Source: Adiantum capillus-veneris (taxonomy: Eukaryota; Streptophyta; Polypodiopsida; Polypodiales; Pteridaceae). From it: a stretch of 64,000 nucleotides of DNA. A program made the position numbers and the translations under genes. The stretch covers positions 10,613,648 through 10,677,647 of the forward strand of contig CM043968.1 in NCBI GenBank assembly GCA_014529385.2, written 5' to 3'. The notes under the pieces are model-generated. The model was not told the DNA's origin. It did no database searches and saw nothing but the letters and a program-made list of their open reading frames with translations. Each line of letters opens with the position of its first letter. Positions within the stretch are counted from its first letter, which is position 1. This document shows positions 57,601-64,000 of the stretch, one piece after another.

Positions 57601-58541
57601 TATGAGAAAAGTGAATGTTATCACCCCCTTGAGTTTGCATCGAAGAGCGGCAGGAGTCCTGTCTTGGTGCCGGTCTCAAGCGAGAGGGATGTCACGAATC
57701 ATGGTGTATCCATTTGGAGGTGGTGCAATTGGTGGTCCCTGCCATGGCCCTCATACTTCTTATACAAATATCATTGCTAATTCCTTCTCAACATGTTGCA
57801 TGTGTAGATTATCATACACACCAAGAGTAAACATTACACATAGAGCTCCCATGAGTATTGCAAATTCCATCAGGCAAGAAGCTATTCCTAATAGTGCATG
57901 TTGGAACCCACTTTAGTCCATATAGGGTAACACATTAAGTGACTAGATGCCCTACCATCTTTAGTAGTATATTTTGGGCACCAAGGGTTTCAGTTTCAAG
58001 TACTCCTAAGGGCTTCTTCTATAGCTATTGGTGGTAGGCGTGAGTAAGAGCTCATATAAGTTGCCATATTAATAACACGATAGCCCCCACAAAAGAAAAT
58101 TTGGCCTTAGACGTAAACCCTCCATTTGCTTTTCCACTGTTCTTTGGATCGAATTGCCCATATACCACTATCTTGTGGTTATACCTCCTCTCCATGATTA
58201 TCAAGTCGATTTTAACGTGCCGAAGAACTTCATCCTTATTGAGCAACACTTTCTCCTCAATTGTGAGAAACATATTCTCATTGAGTGGTTCAACAACAAC
58301 GAACAAAAGGTCCTCGTTTCTAAACAAACTAGATATACATTACCAATACGATGTTGTTTTTGCAAGTAACTGTTTATTTGAACGTTTCTATGCCAATCCA
58401 CTTTGTCACTTTTTGACATCATGTTTTAAATACACTATCTAACACATGGTCTTAATGACCACGAGGCGGCGGGATCGGTGATGGGCATTGTTGCACGTGG
58501 ATCTCGAAAAAGAGTGACGGCTAGCAAAAAGTCAACAAGTT
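54290..58541. other. AT-rich region without recognised genes
   Basis: The left part (54290-54550) is strongly A/G-biased. A (CT)n tract with CA repeats lies at about 54640-54700, preceded by a TATA-like segment (54544-54563), which recalls an LTR leader, but no LTR pair was found. Around 57770-57930 on the minus strand there are about 50 open codons with a hydrophobic stretch (LMEFAILMGALCVMFTLGVY), too isolated to name. Short ORFs on both strands at 58052-58442 have no recognisable motif. Confidence 0.45.
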
Positions 58542-59208
58542 TGTTAGAAAATAGGACGTAGCTAAATAGATATTTGAGTGGCTTACTTAATGGAAAGAGA
58601 CAACTTTTCACATACGAGAGATTATAGAGTAGAGAGAGAGAGTGAGCACACACGATATACGTGGTTCACCCAATTTGGGCTACATCCACGGGAAAGCATC
58701 CACTCAATGGATTTAGTACTTCAAACAACAAGTAGGTTACAAAGGGACTATACCCTTAATAGAGCTCCCACCTTGTTGCATCAACTTCACACTTCAAAAT
58801 GTGTGTAGAAAAGGCCTCCTTTTATAGGCCAAAAGGGTTGCCCTCTCTCATGAGAGGTAGCCGTGCGTAGCCGCCCTTGTGCAGACAAGTTCGAGTTGAA
58901 TTCTCCCATGCGTCCATGTGTGGCCGCCCTTGAGAAGAGAAGTCTGATGTGAATTTGACCAGCAGCCATTGACTTTCGCCCACCGGCCACCGGCCATTGA
59001 CTATCGGCCAACCGACCGGCCATTTTTCGACCACTTTCCGGCCGTCGTCCATCCATAATATTCCGATGAAGCCAGGTTGTGAAAATTTTGGTTTCCAATG
59101 AGTGATTTTTCTTAACGCACGATGGCTTCTCCTCATAATGGGGGCCTTACAAATGTGCGTTTTTAATAGAAAAAATTACAATGGATAAATCAGGCTCCAT
59201 ACTTAACA
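58542..59208 (-). repeat. 3' LTR of copia element 2
   Basis: 667 bp. The TATAAAAGG box is on the minus strand at 58818-58826. Confidence 0.88.
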
Positions 59209-59219
59209 TGCTCCCACTT
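59209..59219 (-). promoter_or_regulatory. Polypurine tract of copia element 2
   Basis: AAGTGGGAGCA on the minus strand, directly before the LTR end TGTTAAGTATGG. Confidence 0.85.
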
Positions 59220-59517
59220 GGAGACTGATCTTCACACCAAAATTGTGACTGCTTTTCATCTTGGCTTCTTATCCTTGAATGTCGATTGAAGATAAGCAAA
59301 AGCTCAACTTCTCCTTGTTAACCACCTTTGTAAACATGTCTACAGAATTTTCACTTGTATGTACCTTTCTTAGCTTTAGTTGTCTCTCTTCCAAAAGAGT
59401 GCATATGAAGTGTTATCTCACCTCAATGTGATTTGTCCTTGAATGAAAGGCTGAGTTCTTTGCAAGATGAATAGCGCTTTGGCTATCACTATATAAGACA
59501 CAACATTCTTGTGTGAA

Positions 59518-60440
59518 TCAAAAATCTTCTAAGAATCTGTGAAGCCACATAATCTCTTTGCTTGCCTCCGTCATTGCTACATATTCTGCTTTTGTGGTAG
59601 AAAGTGAGACCACTTTCTGTCGCTTTGAAGCCCAACTTACTACTGTGCCTCCAATTGTGAAGACGTAGCCAGTAGTGCTCCTTCGAGTGTCTTTGTCATC
59701 TGCCATATCTGCATCATCATACCCTTGCAAGAAAATGTAAGTACCTCCAAAATACAAAGCATTCGTTGTTGTCTCTTTTAGTACCTAAGTATCCACTTCA
59801 CAGATTGCCAATGCTCTTTATCTGGATTGTCCATGAATCTAGTTACAACTCCCACTGCATGTGCAATTTTGGCCTTGTCCAAACTATAGCATACATTAGA
59901 GAACCTACCGCTACAACATATAAAACTTTAGACATATAGGTGATCTCCTCTTGTGTCTTTGGACACATATCCTTGGTTAGTTTAAAATAACTAGCCAAAG
60001 GTGCAGAAACATATTTTACATCTTGCATTGCAAACCTTTCTAGTACCTTCTTGATGTAATCCTCTTAGAGATAGCTTTAGTGTCTTCTTTGTCATGTCCC
60101 TTGATATCTTCATACCAAGTATCCTCTTTGCAGCACCTAAATCTTTCATTGCAAAAGATTTAAACAGCTCCTCTTTTAGGTCTTTGATGTTCTGTATCTT
60201 AGCACTTGCAATCAACATGTCATCAACATGCAACATTAGGATGATGAACTTCCCATCTCCCAAATTCTTTGTGAAAATGTAGTGATCTGAGTCACATCTT
60301 CTGAATCCGCGATCCAACATCCATCGATCGAACTTCAAGTACCACTATCTTGATGCTTGCTTTAAACCATACATGCTCTTCTTAATCCGCAAACCATTTT
60401 CTCCTTACCTTTTACTTTATACCCCTTTGGTTGAAGCATG
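59518..60440 (-). pseudogene. Copia element 2 reverse transcriptase C-terminal half and RNase H
   Basis: On the minus strand 60338-59991 has CDSHYIFTKNLGDGKF, the catalytic HVDDMLIAS and FKSFAMKDLGAAKRILGM. 60028-59843 has the YVSAPLASYFKLTKDMCP and VGSLMYA blocks. RNase H at 59757-59518 has [20 protein letters not shown] and [13 protein letters not shown]. The N-terminal half of RT between here and the integrase remnant is missing or too decayed to read. Confidence 0.85.
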
Positions 60441-60618
60441 TAAACTTCCTTGCATAATTTACTTGTTTACCCTGTCCATGCCTCTTTTGGAACTTCCCCA
60501 TCCAATGCCATTGAGGGTGACCGATTGATTAAGTACACAGACATACTTACAGCTTCCGCCTTAAGCTCAAGGCCTGCATGTAGCCGCATGCTTCGTGCTC
60601 GCTCCATGATTGTCTTGT

Positions 60619-61296
60619 TCATCCTTTCCGAAATCCCATTTTGTTGAGGTGTCCTTGGGGTTGTCTTTTGCCTCTGAATGCCATTGCTAGCACAAAAGAT
60701 TTCAAAACCTTAGCTACAATATTCGCCTCCATTATCGGATCTGAGGCATTTAACTTTGGTACCTGTTTCATTCTCCACAAAGGATTTCCACCTTTGAAAT
60801 ATGGAGAACACATTGGATTTATTCTTGATTACATAAACCCATGTTTTCCTAATCGCATCGTCTATGAATGTTACATAATACAATGAGCCACCAAGTGATG
60901 GTGTACTTGTAGGACCCCAAACATCATAATGAACCAACTCAAGTTTTTTATTTTTTCTTTCATTTCCTGTTTTTTGAAATTTTACTCTCTTTTGTTACCA
61001 TAAACGCAATCTTCACAGAATTCTAAGTCCATTTCTTTTAAACCTGATAGAAGCTTCTTTGGTTAAAGGATTTGCATTCCTTTGGCACTCATATGCCCAA
61101 GCCGATAGTGCCACACCTCATTATCGAATTTTGTAGCTATTACATAAGTTGAAGATTGTGTGTTGACAATACATAAGTAAAGTGTACCAACCTTTTCTCC
61201 TTTGGCAACCACCAAAGATCCCTTTGAGATCTTCCACCGTTTGTTTCCAAATGCAATGTTGTGACATTTATCATCCAATTGTCCTGTAGAGATCAA
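60619..61296 (-). pseudogene. Copia element 2 integrase remnant
   Basis: The zinc domain is readable near 61296-61000 (HYRLGHMSAKGMQIL, then FCEDCVYGNK). The core begins at 60937 with MVHYDVWGPTSTPSLGG (first Asp), and LRSDNGGEYCS (second Asp) is near 60715. The following core text is out of frame. Several frames and a stop are involved. Confidence 0.82.
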
Positions 61297-62362
61297 AATT
61301 TTATGAAGATAAGGAACATGCCTAGCATCTTTAAGCTTCCATTTTCATTAGGAGTTTTAACACAAACTATACCTTTGCCAACAATTTCACAAGCTTCATC
61401 ATCTCCCAAGTATACATACCCAAAATTACATTTGGTGTAATCTTAAAAATATTGCTTATGCGGTGTCGCATGGAATGAAGCCCTGGAATCTCTACTATCC
61501 AGGAATTAGACACATTGTCTAATGAGAGAATTAGAGCATCTTGCTCTACTTTACCTACCACATTGGCCTCCGATGTTGGCTTGTTGTCTTGAGACTCCGA
61601 CTCCTTCTTCTTCTTAGACTAGCAATCCTTCTTGACATGGCCCTTCTTGCCGCAATTCCAATGTTCAAGAACTTTATGCGTGACTTGCTCCGCCTTGAGC
61701 GATCATGATCCTTTTGGTTTTTGAACCTCTCCTTAAGGCTTTCCTCTTGTTTCCATTGACAGTGCAACACTTGACGATTCACCTGTGTTTCTCCTTCGCA
61801 TTTCCTCGCTTAGGAGAACACCCACAACATCATCAAAATTAAGAGTATTTCTGACAAAGATAGAGTTACTTACAGCTATCACAAGGATGTCCCAACTATC
61901 CGGTAGAGACGATAGTATAAGGAGAGCTCACACTTTGTCATCGAAATGGATTTTCACCAACCGAAGTTGACTTATGTTGGTATTAAAGTCATTTAGGTGT
62001 TCTGCAACTGAACCATTCTCTGCCATATTTAGATTGAACAAGCGCTTCAAGAGAAATACCTTATTGGATGCCGATAGTTTCTCGTAGAGGCCGTCAAGTG
62101 ACTTCATCAATTCCTCCGTGGTTTTCATCCCCGAAACATTGAAGGCTACCGTTGACGCCAAGCTTAGCCGGATTGTTCCTAATGCCTTTTGGTCAAGGAC
62201 AATCCATGTTTCATCTGCCACTATTTTGGGTTTCTTTGTAAGACCGCCTAGTGGTAGATAAAGGTCCTTGTGGTAGTATTCGATCTGCATCTTCCAATGT
62301 TGGTAGTTTTTGCCATTGAACTTCTCGATCTTGAGCTTCCCTTCCTCCGTCAATACTCCCAC
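61063..62362 (-). pseudogene. Copia element 2 Gag and protease
   Basis: Gag starts at 62362 (MGVLTEEGKLKIEKFNGKNY) and shows the copia pattern WKMQIEYY, LDGLYEKLSASNKVFLLKRL and HLNDFNTNISQL, then is frameshifted at about 61930. A zinc knuckle can be read in another frame near 61650 (NCGKKGHVKKDC). Protease-region text with SWIVE and HATPHKQYF-like decay follows at 61561-61367, then WKISKGSLVVAKG at 61296-61063. The catalytic Asp-Ser-Gly is not cleanly preserved. Confidence 0.8.
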
Positions 62363-62412
62363 TCAATTCAAGGAATACTTTCCTTGAGATACTTTAGCTA
62401 CGAGCAAACCTT

Positions 62413-62424
62413 GCTTTGATACCA
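62413..62424 (-). promoter_or_regulatory. Primer-binding site of copia element 2
   Basis: TGGTATCAAAGC on the minus strand, the copia initiator-tRNA-Met PBS, two bases from the 5' LTR. Confidence 0.88.
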
Positions 62425-62426
62425 CT

Positions 62427-62497
62427 TGTTAGGAAATAGGACGTAACTAAATAGATATTTGAGTAAATTACTTAATGGAGAGAGATAAATTTTCACA

Positions 62498-62552
<55 letters not shown>

Positions 62553-63148
62553 TGTGGTTCACCCAATTTGGGGTATATACACGAGAAAGTAACCACTCAA
62601 TAGCTTTAGTACTTCAAACAAAAAGTAAGTTACAAAGGGATTATACCCTTAATAGAGCTCCCGCTTTGCTTCACTCTTACTACTTCACACCTACCTTGTT
62701 GCATCAACTTCACACTTCAAAATGTGTGTAGAAAAGGCCTCCTTTTATAGGCCAAAAGGATTGCTCTCTCTCACGAGAGGCAGCCGTATGTAACAGTCCT
62801 TGTGTATACAAGTCCGAGTTGAATTTTCTCATGCGTCCATGTGTGTCCTTGAGAAGACAAGTCCAATTTGAATTCGTCCACCGACCATTGATTTTTGCGC
62901 ATCGTCCACCGGCTATTGACTACCGATCTCACTGACCAATCGGCCAACCATTTTTCGACCACTTTTTGACCGTCGTCCGACCATAATATTTCGACGAAGC
63001 CAATTTCGAGCACTGACCGTGAAAATTTTTGGTTTTCGATCAGTGATTTTTTTCATGCACAATGACTTCTCTCCATAACGGAAGCCTTACAAATATGCAT
63101 TTGTAATACAAAAAGTTACAAAAAATAAGTCAGACTCCATACTTAACA
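62427..63148 (-). repeat. 5' LTR of copia element 2
   Basis: 722 bp. It holds a GA microsatellite (62503-62550) and the TATAAAAGG box at 62741-62749 on the minus strand. Its outer end lies 263 bp before the start codon of the URI-like gene. Confidence 0.88.
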
Positions 63149-63411
63149 AAATTGGCTCACCCCGTTCATACCAACAATTTAAATGCAAAACCTCTCACAT
63201 GACAACTCAACGGTCGAACCACACATCCAAACCCATTCCAATTTCCACTCTCCACTAAAGTAACTCGAACGGGAAAAGTGCTTCAGTTTAACGCCGTCGA
63301 TCGCTTCCTCTTTATTTATTACTCGTGTCAAATAGTGAACCATCGTGCGTTTCTCCATTTGATCACACTGCAACTGGCAGTCGGAACAAACCCAGTTACC
63401 CAGCGACGGGA
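63149..63411 (+). promoter_or_regulatory. Upstream region of the URI-like gene
   Basis: This 263-bp interval between the copia LTR and the inferred ATG must hold the 5' untranslated region and core promoter, if the gene start is right. No TATA box is evident. A longer ORF reading starts upstream in the same frame (63325), but the family N-terminus argues for the ATG at 63412. Confidence 0.4.
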
Positions 63412-63609
63412 ATGGAAGCGCGTGGGGAAGTGCGGCAACTGGCAGATGCGTTTGGAGAAGGAGAAGTCCAGAAGGCGTCCCTGCGACTGCGCTCTGCTGC
63501 GGATTCCTGCAGTCGCACTCTCCACACTCTTGACAGCTTTCTTCATGATAATCAGCAGCTTAGAAAGCTTGTTCAAGAGCTACCCACTAAAGTTTCTTAT
63601 CCTGTCATG
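63412..63609 (+). CDS. First coding exon of a URI/RMP-like prefoldin protein (partial)
   Basis: Sixty-six codons start MEARGEVRQLADAFGEGEVQ and end LVQELPTKVSYPVM. The exon closes at a good donor (ATG|GTCAGT, 63609/63610). The peptide is helical, with a coiled-coil tail, HDNQQLRKLVQELPTKVSY. That tail and the final P-[IV]-M match the first helix of the alpha-prefoldin domain in unconventional prefoldin RPB5 interactor (URI, RMP). In homologues a V-P-F-G-x-x-A-F-x-P-G hairpin follows; it would begin exactly at the next exon. URI is a scaffold of the prefoldin-like/R2TP complex that helps assemble RNA polymerases. The rest of the gene lies beyond 64000. Identification rests on a short exon, so it is moderate. 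Confidence 0.6.
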
Positions 63610-64000
63610 GTCAGTGGACGTCTCATTGCATTCTAACACGTGTCTCAAGCGTCAAGAATTTTCATACTGCCTTTTGCACGATTCCATGTTTAATCAACCT
63701 TTTCAATTTGAAGTAAACATCGAACTGTTACAACTGTTTGGCACATATTGCTGTGTACAGAAGGGAACCCTCTGCTCTCATTAGTTGTTTCCTCTAGAGT
63801 TTACCTTCTCGTATGGAAGGGTATATTTTCTGACTTTGTACAAGCAATTTTTTATATTCCCTTTCCAAAGTCAGGCAAAAGAAATCCCTGTTGGATTATG
63901 GAGCTTCGAAGACGAGTTGTAGGCTGGGTGAGAGCGAGATAGTCGACAGAGAAATACAAAGAGAGAAAGAGCAAGTCGACATAGAACAAAGTTTTTTTCT
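63610..64000 (+). other. Inferred first intron of the URI-like gene
   Basis: No further exon was recognised before the window edge. Open stretches running through the splice site are not supported by homology. Confidence 0.45.

Larger units (their letters stand above)
58542..63148 (-). mobile_element. Ty1/copia element 2, full-length but decayed
   Basis: The 5' LTR is at 62427-63148 (722 bp) and the 3' LTR at 58542-59208 (667 bp), with ends TGTTAG...TTAACA on the plus strand. The PBS is at 62413-62424 and the polypurine tract at 59209-59219. The flanks aagtt (58537-58541) and aaatt (63149-63153) look like a 5-bp target duplication with one change. Coding runs on the minus strand in copia order, with many stops and frameshifts. 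The length difference between LTRs is partly due to a GA microsatellite in the right one. A solo LTR of the family is at 29735-30502. Confidence 0.9.

Noticed and set aside
57767-57930. Hydrophobic open stretch as a membrane-protein exon
   Set aside because: Only about 50 codons, no splice context or family match, and surrounding frames are closed.
63278-63784. 168-codon plus-strand ORF
   Set aside because: It overlaps the URI-like exon in another frame and crosses the splice donor; no family resemblance.

Overview
The window is nuclear DNA of a land plant. Three things show this: a spliced inositol-polyphosphate 5-phosphatase gene of the plant type, chromodomain Ty3 and Ty1/copia LTR retrotransposons whose primer-binding sites match plant tRNAs, and long GT/GA microsatellites. 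The mix of long degenerate retroelements and LINE pieces would suit a large non-angiosperm genome such as a fern, but the sequence does not prove this.

Only two host genes can be supported. The first is on the minus strand at 16368-20084. I could rebuild it as 10 exons with GT/AG borders and consistent phases, giving 509 residues with all hallmark 5-phosphatase motifs. The second is the first coding exon (63412-63609, +) of a probable URI/RMP-like prefoldin protein, which runs off the right edge. Both have mobile DNA close to the 5' end: a PIF/Harbinger-type MITE about 400 bp upstream of the first, and a copia LTR ending 263 bp upstream of the second.

Almost everything else is mobile or repetitive. 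From left to right: 1-4500 holds duplicated non-coding DNA, a scrap of LINE reverse transcriptase, a MITE and GT microsatellites. 4960-6695 is a minus-strand LINE fragment. 6696-14505 is Ty3 chromovirus A (minus). 14511-15146 is a LINE 3' end (+). 15147-21486 is the host gene region. 21487 to about 31419 is Ty3 chromovirus B (minus), interrupted by a solo LTR of its own family (26385-28007) and a solo copia LTR (29735-30502). From about 31430 to 52217 lies a decayed Ty3-like region E (minus), with a 5' LTR and tRNA-Asp-type PBS at its right end, a large Gag, an integrase and unexplained extra coding stretches. Region E is interrupted by an almost intact copia element (34836-40373), a solo LTR of the A family (48202-49800) and a non-LTR fragment inside its LTR (about 51269-52083). 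52770-54207 is another Ty3 RT/RNase H remnant. 54210-58541 is AT-rich and non-coding as far as I can see. 58542-63148 is a full-length but decayed copia element.

The most interesting points are: a canonical PCNA-binding (PIP) motif in the tail of the non-LTR retrotransposon ORF at 51521-51544; five copies of a 24-bp near-perfect palindrome across 48065-50635; an unrecognised strand-rich domain encoded just downstream of the Gag start of region E; and a long decayed coiled-coil/proline-rich ORF at 31430-34253.
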